Source: Balanoglossus misakiensis
Lineage: Eukaryota; Hemichordata
Assembly (NCBI GenBank): GCA_040954595.2
Contig: CM082590.2
Coordinates: forward strand, 5,518,001-5,582,000
Reading direction: 5' to 3'
Length of the DNA stretch: 64,000 bases
A program made the translations under genes and the position numbers. Shown in pieces: positions 1 to 9,622 of the stretch (position 1 is its first letter; each line of letters opens with the position of its first letter). The notes below the pieces were generated by a model. It was not told the DNA's origin and made no database searches. It saw only the letters and a program-made list of their open reading frames with translations.

Positions 1-33
1 TTTTCCCAGCTGTTAGCATGAGGTTTATTATAA

Positions 34-224
34 AACACCTATAGCCTGGCCTATATTCGGGCCATAGCGGCCGTTTTTACCCCCTCGTGACTGTGAGTTA
101 CCAGAATCATATGCTATTTCCCGAGGCCGCAGGCCGAGGGAAATAGCATATGATTCTGGTAACTCACAGCCCCTCGGGTGTAATAAACGGCCGCTATGGC
201 CCTCATGGCCAGGCAATAGGTGTT
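34..224. mobile_element. Palindromic foldback MITE
   Basis: Left AACACCTATAGCCTGGCC and right GGCCAGGCAATAGGTGTT are inverted, and both arms also share CCATAGCGGCCGTTT and the stretch from CTGTGAGTTACC to TGCTATTTCCC. The arms meet at GAGGCCGCAGGCC. Its style (CCCTCG motifs, AAAACAC ends) resembles the element at 22323-22514. Confidence 0.8.
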
Positions 225-470
225 CAATATGCTTTTAATTATATCTATTAAATGCTATTTCATGATAATATATCAAGCTCAACACTTATTTATGACAAAA
301 TGGTCAAAAATTAAAGAAAAACGAAAATTCCTGAAATTTTAAAAAAAGTGCAATATTGCAATGAAAAATGAAAATCTGATGTCTCAGTGGTGTACATTTA
401 CTTCCATGAGCTCAAGTGGATGAGATCATGTTTTGTTTATGAAGTTTCACAACCGTAAATGCAACAGTTT
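225..470. repeat. Dispersed repeat, also at 59860-60100
   Basis: Shared blocks in the same orientation include CAACACTTATT.ACAAAATGG, AATATTGCAATGAAAAATGA and GAGATCATG.TTTGTTTATGAA. The second copy is joined at 60100-60198 to an end of the CAGTGTTCTCC family, so this may be the interior of that larger element. Confidence 0.7.
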
Positions 471-679
471 CATTGTTTCTTGCATTTTCCCACGGTGGCG
501 GCCATAACCGCTTGCGGCAAAGCTTTATTATTTATCAGGTTAAAACTGGCATATGCACTCATACTTAGGGTTTATAATGCTTGTGTATTGTTCACTGCCT
601 TTATCTGCATGGACTAGTTGTAGTGCAGTTTGAAACAAAAATTATGAAAATTATCCCAAAAGTTACAGCTTACGTGCCT

Positions 680-966
680 TTAATGTATATGTGGATATAT
701 AGTGAATCAACGTTTAACCACACACACCTTCCATCCCGCTTGTAGACATGAGAGTGAAAAACTCGCCAAAATGAATAATCAGTTTCTACCATTTATTCAT
801 TTTGGGTGAGCTTTCACTCTCATATCATACAAGTGGTATGGAATTTGTGTGTTGTTGAACGTACATTCACTACATATACAAATGTTCATTAACATAAACA
901 GTGTGTTGTATCAAACCTAATTAATGGGAAAAGGGCAGGGAGAGAGACACTTTGTCCGTTTAACTT
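680..966. mobile_element. MITE-A copy, left end missing
   Basis: It starts at TATGTGGATATATAGTGAATC, has the central inverted pair AAAATGAATAATC / ATTTATTCATTTTGG, and ends GACACTTTGTCCGTTTAA. It lacks the outer left arm. Confidence 0.8.
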
Positions 967-1429
967 CCTAGGCTGAGAATGCTGAAATACTTGAATAGAC
1001 GCAGACATGGTCAATTGTCAATAGTCTCCTCAGTAAAAGCCCAGAAAATGTTACCACAGGCAGTTCAACATTAAGATGATACAGTTGGTGTTTGAATCAA
1101 GGGTGCTATTCTTTTGAACTTTATGCAAATGTGCAACTCAGATCATTGACTCAGAACAGCAGCTCACATTGTAAAATATTGGAAAATGCTTCACAAATCA
1201 TCATTGATAATCATGATCACACCGAAAAAAGATTAGATAGCACAATTGTATTCCTACACTTTACATGGGGTGTAGTTGCAGTGCAGTGTACAGACTAAAA
1301 CTGCAATGGAATTCTCTGCAATTCTTACTCTCAATCTTGCCTTACTTTATGAATATTTTGTATACTAGTATGATTGTCATAATGGCAACAGAAAAAATGT
1401 CCCTCTCATTATCAAAAGGCCCTTAAAGT

Positions 1430-2210
1430 GGAGACCACCGGCAAAAATGACCTCAAATCTCTGATCCTAGATTCACCACTGCACAAACAATATCACCAGA
1501 ATTTTACAGTGTCTTACTTCAATCACCATAAGGAATATGCCTACAAAAATTCAAAGCAATCTGACAAACGGTTTCATAGAAAACAATTTTTTTGCGCAAA
1601 ATCCCCCAAAATTGCCCCAAGAACACAAATATGGAAATTTCACCAACAAGGTATGTACGACAGCTTACTTTGGTTATCCCTAGGAACATGCCTACCAAAA
1701 TCCTAATGATTCTGGACAAGAGGTTTCAGAGAAATGATTTTTTACCAAAAATGATTTTTTACCAAAAATCATAAAAATTACCCAAAAATGACAAATATGC
1801 AAATTATGCAACAAACTGGAAAAAATGACTTAGATTACCTATTGGAAGCTTCATAATAAATTTTAAAGCAATCAACCCATGATTGTTTACAGTCTATAAT
1901 ATAAAAAAAAGACTAAAATCTTCCTAAAAATAGAAAATTCATGATATTAAATAAAAACTTTGAGGACTGTGTGAGGTTCAGTGGTTGACATAAGGTACAT
2001 GCATACCAATTTTCAAAGCAATTTGCCCAATAGTTGTTGAGTTTCAGAGTTTTGACCAATTTCACATTTTCAAGCTAATTTGCATATTTTTGGGAATGAC
2101 AACTTCCTTAATATCCACCAAATATCTAGGTGATATGCCAAGTGGTTTCCAAGTTTTTTATTTGGAATGACATACATACCATGGGACCTAAACACAACGT
2201 TTCAGTCAAC
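1430..2210. repeat. Dispersed repeat of about 0.75 kb, second copy at 21280-21960
   Basis: Diverged direct copies share GTTGTTGAGTTTC, TTTTGACCAATTTCAC, GCTAATTTGCATATTTT and ATGACAACTTC, ending near a CATACATACC/CATACATACATC stretch. The AT-rich text has many phased CCAAAAAT motifs. No coding potential is recognised; a decayed transposable element is likely. Confidence 0.65.
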
Positions 2211-2636
2211 TTTATGAGCGTTGCTACTCTAGTGAAATTCAAGTTGTAATTGCTCGGATAGAAATTTGTCTAGTCATGCTTTATATGGATAGTTTTGGTT
2301 AGCTATGGAACTACTGACTATTTGGCTTGTTGTATGAAAACGACTATGAGTAAACATTCATACAAACTCGTTATTATGATATAAAAAGCCTAAAAATGCA
2401 TCTGAAACCAAATTTTTCGCATAATATGAATATGTGTTATAAAATTGAATCCTTCGTCAATGCTGGCCGGGGTCACAAATTATGTCACGGCATGTTTTTT
2501 TCGTAAACACGATATTAAATTTAATTAAATAGGACCTAATGTACTCACTGAAACGTTCAAGTCGACCAACGATATTCCATGCACACTGTGTAACATCTTC
2601 AGAGGGACTCCAGCAGGATTCAAACGCGCACACAAA

Positions 2637-2948
2637 TCATAATATTCTCGTCAGAGAGATAAAGTCCGCCATGACACCTTGTGACGCAATCGTGTATAAT
2701 TCCATTACGTTGGACAACTTCCACTGCCTGCGCTCGAAATACACAATAAACTTGAACTGTTCATGATAAAACTTGCACCTGGACCCCTGGCGAATACTTG
2801 GAACCAGTATTTCAGGAATAATATTCCATTTTGAGGGCTTCGCGCTCCATTCAATCCGAGCGATGGAAGTCAGAAATTCAAATCGCCCCGCCATGACACC
2901 ACGACTATACAGCGCCGCCAACGCCACCTTTTGTTTTTGTCTCTTCAC
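2637..2948 (-). other. Unassigned 103-codon open frame
   Basis: The open frame has mixed, non-repetitive composition in a locally more GC-balanced stretch (2540-3000). It reads like protein (RFEFLTSIARIEWSAKPSKW, FKFIVYFERRQWKLSNVMEL), but I recognise no family. An internal near-repeat CGCCATGACACC occurs at 2668 and 2889. It could be a first exon, part of a transposable element, or chance. Confidence 0.2.
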
Positions 2949-3009
2949 AGCTCCAAGTCAGCTGGCTCCAAGTACGAGTGTTCATTGCAAGCCGTGTAAT
3001 ATATAAGGC

Positions 3010-3600
3010 CAGATGGCCCAGACTGCTATGAAAGTTTCCCCGGGCAGTGGATCTAATACAGCGGATGTTATATAGCGATTCCCTTTCGCTACAGTCACGG
3101 TGACGAGCAAAGCCATCCTTTCATTTTAGCGTATAGCGCAGTCAGCGTGGGGACAGACCAGTACTGGAAAGTAAAACTGTAAAAGTAAAACGTCTTTTCA
3201 TATTTTAATAGACGAACTCTGCAAAAGTTTTATTCCCAAACATGAATTTTGAGATTTTTAACACTTGTATTTGATAGCAATTTAGGCCTACACTGGCCTA
3301 CTGAATCAACATTTTTTCACATCGAGTAGGCTCGGATGCGTAACATTATGTACCGATCATGCCGATTTTGGAGAGAACATTGTCCCCAAATGGCAAAAAT
3401 TTCCCTCAGCCCATAATTGGTGGGATAAATTCGTAGAGTCTTGTCGGAATGTCGGTTGATGAAGAGACGGGAACACGAGTAGAGTAGATTTAAACGCCAA
3501 TGATAGGCCTATGACTTTATTTCAAAAAGGATCAACCGTGGATATACTGGACAAGGCCTGTAGTCCAGGCTGGACCCCACTCTGGAACGAACTCCTTTAG
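3010..3600. other. Intergenic stretch without recognised features
   Basis: AT-rich sequence in which I see no gene, array or terminal inverted repeats. Confidence 0.5.
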
Positions 3601-3679
3601 TGTAGAACAGGGTGTAGAATGAACTGAAATGTGTTGGAACCCCCTGACTTTAGGAGCTGAAATCCACTCCTTTGTATAT

Positions 3680-3822
3680 GCTGTAAAAGACAATAAATTT
3701 TCGCTAAATACGCGAGAGCCAAAATAGCGTGAAAATAAAAAGTCGCGTAATTTTTTTTGAAGATGACGATGCAGTGAATGAAATAAGAGAACGCGAATAT
3801 TAAAACTCGGGAATTAGTGGGG
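3680..3822. mobile_element. MITE-B fragment
   Basis: It begins CTGTAAAAGACAATAAATTT after TA and carries the CGCGAGAGCC, AGTCGCGTAA and GATGCAGTGAATGAAATAAG blocks of the family. It breaks off after CTCGGGAATTAGTGG. Confidence 0.75.
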
Positions 3823-4114
3823 CAGTTAACCAAAAAATCGTGCATTTCGGGTTAAAAGCATGAAATTTTCACATGCTCCCCGTACACAACTGAAATATTT
3901 TCAAATCCCCCCCTTCCGAACTGCCCAAATTTTGAAATCCCCCCCCCCCCCATTTTCTGTGACAGAGCAAAACACATCACCTATCTATCTTGTAAAAAGA
4001 AAAACAGCGCTCCCATGAAAAGAATTCGAAACTGATGTTTCCCCTCATCAGTGGGTATTAAAACTGAACATTGTTTTTATTTTTTAAGTATTTGTATTCT
4101 GTGTTGGGAAACAT

Positions 4115-4445
4115 TGTAAACCGAGAAGTGAAGGGGGTGGGTTTGGGAGGGGGTGTCCCCCTCCCACGTAAGAAAATTTTATAAAATACAGAGCTCAAAG
4201 CCGCATTTTAACGAACCCGGCAAAAGCAAATTAAATCAACTACTGGTATGTTGGGGAGGACAAATTTAACAGTCGCCGCTTAAAGTTATCATGGGGTGGA
4301 GGCAAGTCCCCTGCCCTGGAACACTAGTTAAACCAGTCAATGATTGAAAGGTGTTGATGAATTGAGGGGGTGGGTGTGGGAGGGGGTGTCCCCCTTCCAC
4401 ATTAGAAAATTTTGTAAAATAAAGGGCGCGAAACTGCATTTTTGT
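4115..4445. repeat. Two copies of a GGGGGTG-rich 90-bp repeat
   Basis: The blocks at about 4128-4220 and 4364-4445 share GGGGGTGGGT.TGGGAGGGGG, TGTCCCCC, TTAGAAAATTTT.TAAAATA and the TGCATTTT region. Homopolymer C runs nearby (about 3907-3953, 4485-4582) are likely hotspots for sequencing error. Confidence 0.6.
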
Positions 4446-5161
4446 GGACTCAAAATAAATATTTAGTCATCAAAGTTTTCAAGTCCCCCCTTTCAGTCCC
4501 TAAATTATTTCAAATCCCCCCCTTACATACCCTCAATATTTTCAAATCCCCCCCCCCCTCAATTCTCCGGCCCCCCCCCCCTCCAGAGGTGTTTGTGAAT
4601 GCAGCCTTATGCATTGACCCACGGCGGCCATTTTATGATATGGATCCAAAATGACAGCGCCCTCTTGTGGCCAGAAACTGACATTCACACTTTACCCCTA
4701 TTAATGGCACTTTTTGGTCATTTGTAACACTCAGAAACAGGAATGTGGGTTGTAAAACATGCTTGCTACCATACATTCATGTGTATATTATCCTAATCCT
4801 GATATTATTAAAGTGTAAACGTCTTCTGCATCTAAACGACCCGTTTTCAGAAATTCGAGTATGATGCGATTATAACCAAATTTCTTCCAGGAATTCTGAG
4901 TTTAAATTCCAACACACTGTTTAGTAACATCCCTTGGGAAATGAATCAGCATTTAGGATAAACTATTTGCAAGCCACTGAAAAGACTGGAAAGACAGATG
5001 CGCCCTCATAGTTGTATTGAATGATTGATTTTCCTTTATCTTGTTTTCTTGTTTGTGTAATTTTTTTTGAGTGTTCGTAATTTTCTGTTTGATGTTTATT
5101 TTTCCCTTTGGTGTTTTGTTTTTAACTGTCACAGAGGTTATTAATAAAACGTCACAGATGT

Positions 5162-5575
5162 TAGTCTGGTCCCCTGCCCCATCCCCGCCGCTGGCTGCGC
5201 TGCTCAAGGGAAGGGTCAGATATGGGCCGCCATTTTGGTCAGGATCCTGACCAAAATGGCGGACTGTCGCATCACTTCAACTGTTCAGTGACGTCACATG
5301 ATACACCAAAATGGCTGCGACCGTGAAAACAACGCCAGTAAAGATCAACGCAAGTACATGTGTTGCTTGTGGGGAAGGTGAGCAGCGGTTAAAGAAAATT
5401 TACGGCAACAATTGACTACAAATGTAGTCATTGTTTGTCGTCTGAAAACTTTATTGACCAATCAGCACTCTCGATATTAATGTCCAATCACAGCCATGCA
5501 TTAAATGGCCTTTACCTGACCCCTTTCGTGAGTGTAGCGCTAGCAGCGGGAGAAAGGGGGCAGGGTACCAGACTA
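5162..5575. mobile_element. 414-bp TIR element with perfect 9-bp target duplication
   Basis: The ends are TAGTCTGG and CCAGACTA, with inverted similarity extending through CCCTGCCCC and GGGTCAG. The flanks are CACAGATGT at 5153-5161 and 5576-5584, an exact 9-bp TSD, as in Mutator-like elements. The interior holds a perfect 36-bp palindrome (5227-5262). A second partial end lies at 5696-5762. Confidence 0.85.
5227..5262. repeat. Perfect 36-bp palindrome
   Basis: The half-site CCGCCATTTTGGTCAGGA is followed directly by its exact reverse complement, centred on GGATCC. Each arm contains GCCATTTTGG and therefore a YY1-like core (GCCAT). Confidence 0.9.
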
Positions 5576-5695
5576 CACAGATGTTTCCTTATTGCCTCGC
5601 TTTGAGTTTAAATTCATAATGGCTGTGTGAGGGCGCTAGACTTACGAAAAAGGGTGTACATTGTACACCACTTTGCAGGTCCTAAGTTGGACTTG

Positions 5696-5762
5696 TCTGG
5701 TCGCCTGCCCCATTTCTATAGCATGGCTGCATTGTGTTACATGAAAAGGGTCAGGTAAGGGA
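5696..5762. mobile_element. Fragment of the TAGTCTGG element family
   Basis: GTCTGGTCGCCTGCCCCATT and then AAAAGGGTCAGGTAAGGG match the terminal region of the element at 5162-5575. No partner end was seen nearby. Confidence 0.6.
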
Positions 5763-6214
5763 AAAACCATTCGATTTCAGGGGGGTTAAGGATGTGGGTA
5801 TGTGACCCAGTTATTTTCACCAACTGTATATATGTCTACATAATTTTTTTCTATTGCCAGACATACTTTTTTTTCTCAATGCATTGGAGAAAGTATACTC
5901 ATCCCAGAAATCATAAAAAATTCAATTCAATATTTTTTTCATTTGCCCTTCTGGGCAGTCTGCCTTGAAATACAAAATCTCAAATATGATTTATTATTTT
6001 TGATGCCAAAAATGTATTTTGAAATTTTCCATGAATCTATCCAATGAACTACTGGCGAAGGAATGTTTACAACAGATGAATATTTCAGCATTAAAGTTTT
6101 AATAATATCTTCATCAATCATACCTTTTATTTGATAAAAGTAAAAAAAATACAAGATATTGGTATGACTTGTTTAATTAGCACCTTTTATGTTGTATATG
6201 TGTATGTACTGGTA
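5763..6214. other. Intergenic AT-rich stretch
   Basis: No gene or repeat is recognised; open frames here are short and AT-driven. Confidence 0.5.
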
Positions 6215-6345
6215 TGTGTATTTTATGTATGTATGTATGTATGTATGTATGTATGTATGTATGCACGTATGTATGTATGATCGTATGTATGTATGTATGT
6301 ATGTATGTATGTATGTATGTATGTATGTATGTATGTATGTATGTA
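6215..6345. repeat. (ATGT)n microsatellite
   Basis: A nearly perfect tetranucleotide tract of about 130 bp, interrupted by GCACGT and GATCGT. Confidence 0.95.
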
Positions 6346-6349
6346 CCAA

Positions 6350-7028
6350 TCTATGTATAGAATAAAAACATTACACCTTCACGCTACAATTAGTCAATAA
6401 TCTTTACCCTTCCCATGGCTAAGATACGAAAATGGCGTCTATGCACCCATCTCTCTACTTTGCATACATAAGTAAGTATGAATTTGTGGTGAACATTTGG
6501 TGGACTTCCAGTCACCCATTTTTAAATGAAAGTAGAAAACATAAAATGCATACTCTCCCTGTCAAAAAAGGTTTCCAAAGACAGGTAACAATTTTAGCAT
6601 TTTTACCCATTGTTGATGAGTTGCCATCTGTGAAGAGAACGAACTTTGTGAAAAGAAGCGATTTTGAATAATGTACTTGTGCAAACATTATATTGTATGT
6701 GTACTGCTTAACAAAATGCCATGTAAAGCAATACCATTCTACGGACATTATTCTACACTCATTTCAGTATTTTCTTTAGAAAACTGTCTTCCACTTGCAA
6801 TTTTCTGGTTAACATAAAAAAGTAATTAATTCCAAGAAATCTTTCATCGCTCATGAAAATCTCCCCAAATTAATGACCTAACCAATCAACTGAAAAAAAA
6901 AACTGAATATAGAATGTTAGCTATTGTGTTTATGCAATTTCTGAGTAGATATTTTGCAATAAAGGAAGCTTCCTTATGGACTTGCTAAGTATATTTTTTT
7001 TGGTTTGTTTGACAAGATATTGTCTATA
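6350..7028. other. Intergenic stretch before the 138-bp array
   Basis: Opposed 78-79-codon open frames overlap here, but composition and lack of splice or family signals do not support a gene. Confidence 0.45.
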
Positions 7029-8200
7029 GGAATGAGCTGTGACCATTCTTGCATTCATGTCCATGTACATGATGTGTCTATAGACATATTGTGACAGACA
7101 AATTATTACAACTCTGGTATTCTGTATACAATGTACTTCAAGTAAAGTTGTTCACATTGACTTCATAAATGATCTGTGTCCATTCTTGCATTCATGTCCA
7201 TGTACGTGATGTGTCTATAGACATATTGTGATCAGACAAATTATTACAACTCTGGTATTCTGTTTACAATGTACTTCAAGTAAAGTTGTTCACATTGACT
7301 TCATAAATGATCTGTGTCCATTCTTGCATTCATGTCCATGTACGTGATGTGTACGTGATGTGTCTATAGACATATTGTGATCAGACAAATTATTACAACT
7401 CTGGTATTCTGTTTACAATGTACTTCAAGTAAAGTTGTTCACATTGACTTCATAAATGATCTGTGTCCATTCTTGCATTCATGTCCATGTACGTGATGTG
7501 TCTATAGACATATTGTGATCAGACAAATTATTACTACTCTGGTATTCTGTTTACAATGTACTTCAAGTAAAGTTGTTCACATTGACTTCATAAATGATCT
7601 GTGTCCATTCTTGCATTCATGTCCATGTACGTGATGTGTCTATAGACATATTGTGATCAGACAAATTATTACAACTCTGGTATTCTGTTTACAATGTACT
7701 TCAAGTAAAGTTGTTCACATTGACTTCATAAATGATCTGTGTCCATTCTTGCATTCATGTCCATGTACATGATGTGTCTATAGACATATTGTGATCAGAC
7801 AAATTATTACAACTCTGGTATTCTGTTTACAATGTACTTCAAGTAAAGTTGTTCACATTGACTTCATAAATGATCTGTGTCCATTCTTGCATTCATGTCC
7901 ATGTACGTGATGTGTCTATAGACATATTGTGATCAGACAAATTATTACAACTCTGGTATTCTGTTTACAATGTACTTCAAGTAAAGTTGTTCACATTGAC
8001 TTCATAAATGATCTGTGTCCATTCTTGCATTCATGTCCATGTACATGATGTGTCTATAGACATATTGTGATCAGACAAATTATTACAACTCTGGTATTCT
8101 GTTTACAATGTACTTCAAGTAAAGTTATTCACATTGACTTCATAAATGATCTGTGTCCATTCTTGCATTCATGTCCATGTGATGTGTCCATAGGCATATC
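7029..8200. repeat. 138-bp tandem array, about 8.5 units
   Basis: The motif GATCTGTGTCC recurs at 7171, 7309, 7458, 7596, 7734, 7872, 8010 and 8148, that is every 138 bp with one 149-bp step. That step comes from an 11-bp internal duplication (GTACGTGATGT) in the third unit. The first unit (from about 7029) is degenerate. Each unit has the self-complementary GTGTCTATAGACATATTGTG. The array begins about 95 bp downstream of the ROCO stop codon. Confidence 0.95.
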
Positions 8201-8296
8201 GAGACGAGGACAGATTAAACTCCAGTGTTTGCCCCAGAAATTATAATGGTGGCAAATTTGCATAGAAATAATTGTTATGCCCATGATGTTATCTGT

Positions 8297-9622
8297 TCAT
8301 TTCGTTTGTGTTTTCGCAATTTCTTCGAACATCTCTTCAATCAACGCTACCATGTCGTCTCTTCCCATGGTCTTGAAAATTGCCAACAGATTCTCAAAGT
8401 TGCTTTCGAAGAGGGCTCCCTCTACACGTGGATACTTCTGTCTTGCTTCTCCACTTGACATTCTTGCCATACTGCCTTCGGTGGCATCGATGTCATGTGA
8501 CATGGCTCTGGCACCTGCAGCTGTAGTTCTGTCTCTTCCACTTTGATGTTGTTTCCTCTCAGCACATATACGACACCACTCTTTGAAGAGGTACTCTGTA
8601 ACTGGTCTGCCTGCCCGACCCGCAATCTCTTCAAATCCCATGGTATCCTGGCACTTAATGCCCATCAAATCTGCCATGCGGCCATAGCTCAGAGAAGGAT
8701 CACGTTGAATGTCCATTCTCCTTGTCAGTTTTCTTCTGGTTTCTTCAAGCATCCATTTGATATCACAGCGTTTCCACTTCCTTCGTAAGATCGTTGTGTC
8801 ATGACCTTGACAAAGCAGGTCACAAACATCTTCTGCTTTACCAACTTTTTTGTTGTACACTTTCTTTCCCATGTCTTCTGCACGTAGCACCTCATCGAGA
8901 GTGTAAAACTCTACTTTTTCCATGTTGCTGTGGTTTGCAAGAGAATCTGCACTCAGGATAAGCTGATTCATCCTGTTGCCTGGACATGCGATCGAGAAGA
9001 CATCCTGTATGTCTTTGGAAACCATCTCAAGAAGCTTGTAGCCCTCACCAATCAACTTCTTGTCTTCAACTCGTACACAGACATTGACTGCCCTTCTGCC
9101 ATTGGTCATAAAGACAAGACCTTCAACATCATGGCACACTTTGATACCATTTCTCCATAAGCCACTGGGCGGCTGGCCAAGCTCTGTGAAATGCTTATAT
9201 AGACGGGTCTGTAATCTTGGGAAAAAGCCTGCCGTAAAGGAATCTGTTTCATCGTGGCATTCAAAACGTCTTCCAAGGTAGATGGTCTTCATTCGGCTCA
9301 CCTCCCATTGACCTTCAGGCATATCGTCGTCTTGAAGCCCTGGTATGACGAAAAGTTTCTCTCCCGTCTCTGTGATATCATGTGCTTGACAGAGAAGCTC
9401 AAAATCCTCTAGAAGGTCGACGATCAGTTGGCTGTTAACACCTTCACCAAGTACATCTTCTATCTTGTCCATTGACTGAAAACAATCTCTCTTGAATCTG
9501 GAACTGAATTGTGCAAATAAAGGGGTAGCCAACATTGGTCCAAACATCCTGGAACACAACCAGTTTGGATCCAATACCACGACATCTTTTCTTTCTAGAG
9601 ATGACTTCTTCACAAACAAAAG
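8297..9622 (-). CDS. ROCO last exon: COR C-terminal part and death domain
   Basis: This exon has 441 codons plus a TGA at 8297-8299. Its acceptor is a TTTACAG at 9625-9623, and its first residues (LLFVKKSS) continue the COR domain from YLHDIGE of the preceding exon. The block KDVVVLDPNWLC is the signature COR stretch after the Roc domain (compare LDP.WLC in DAPK and other ROCO proteins). About 290 residues into the exon a death-domain helix series begins (WMLEETRRKL, then YGRMADLMGI, FEEIAGR and YLFKEWCRI). It resumes about 55 residues later with FENLLAIFKTMGRDDMVALIEEM. The hydrophilic insert between the fourth and fifth helices (Ser/Arg/Gln-rich, about residues 352-402 of the exon) is unusual for a death domain of about 85 residues. 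It could be a loop or a retained alternative segment. Confidence 0.9.
   Translation of the reverse strand, partial: LLFVKKSSLERKDVVVLDPNWLCSRMFGPMLATPLFAQFSSRFKRDCFQSMDKIEDVLGEGVNSQLIVDLLEDFELLCQAHDITETGEKLFVIPGLQDDDMPEGQWEVSRMKTIYLGRRFECHDETDSFTAGFFPRLQTRLYKHFTELGQPPSGLWRNGIKVCHDVEGLVFMTNGRRAVNVCVRVEDKKLIGEGYKLLEMVSKDIQDVFSIACPGNRMNQLILSADSLANHSNMEKVEFYTLDEVLRAEDMGKKVYNKKVGKAEDVCDLLCQGHDTTILRRKWKRCDIKWMLEETRRKLTRRMDIQRDPSLSYGRMADLMGIKCQDTMGFEEIAGRAGRPVTEYLFKEWCRICAERKQHQSGRDRTTAAGARAMSHDIDATEGSMARMSSGEARQKYPRVEGALFESNFENLLAIFKTMGRDDMVALIEEMFEEIAKTQTK

Noticed and set aside
3905-4585. Long C runs as a regulatory or G-quadruplex feature
   Set aside because: Single homopolymers of uncertain length inside a decayed repeat; structure is possible but nothing ties it to a gene.
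7029-8200. Regular direct repeats considered as a CRISPR-like array
   Set aside because: Units are contiguous and near identical with no unique spacers, and the genome is eukaryotic; it is an ordinary tandem satellite.
8277-9281. Plus-strand and other-frame open frames opposite the ROCO last exon
   Set aside because: They overlap the long COR/death-domain frame and show no family features of their own.
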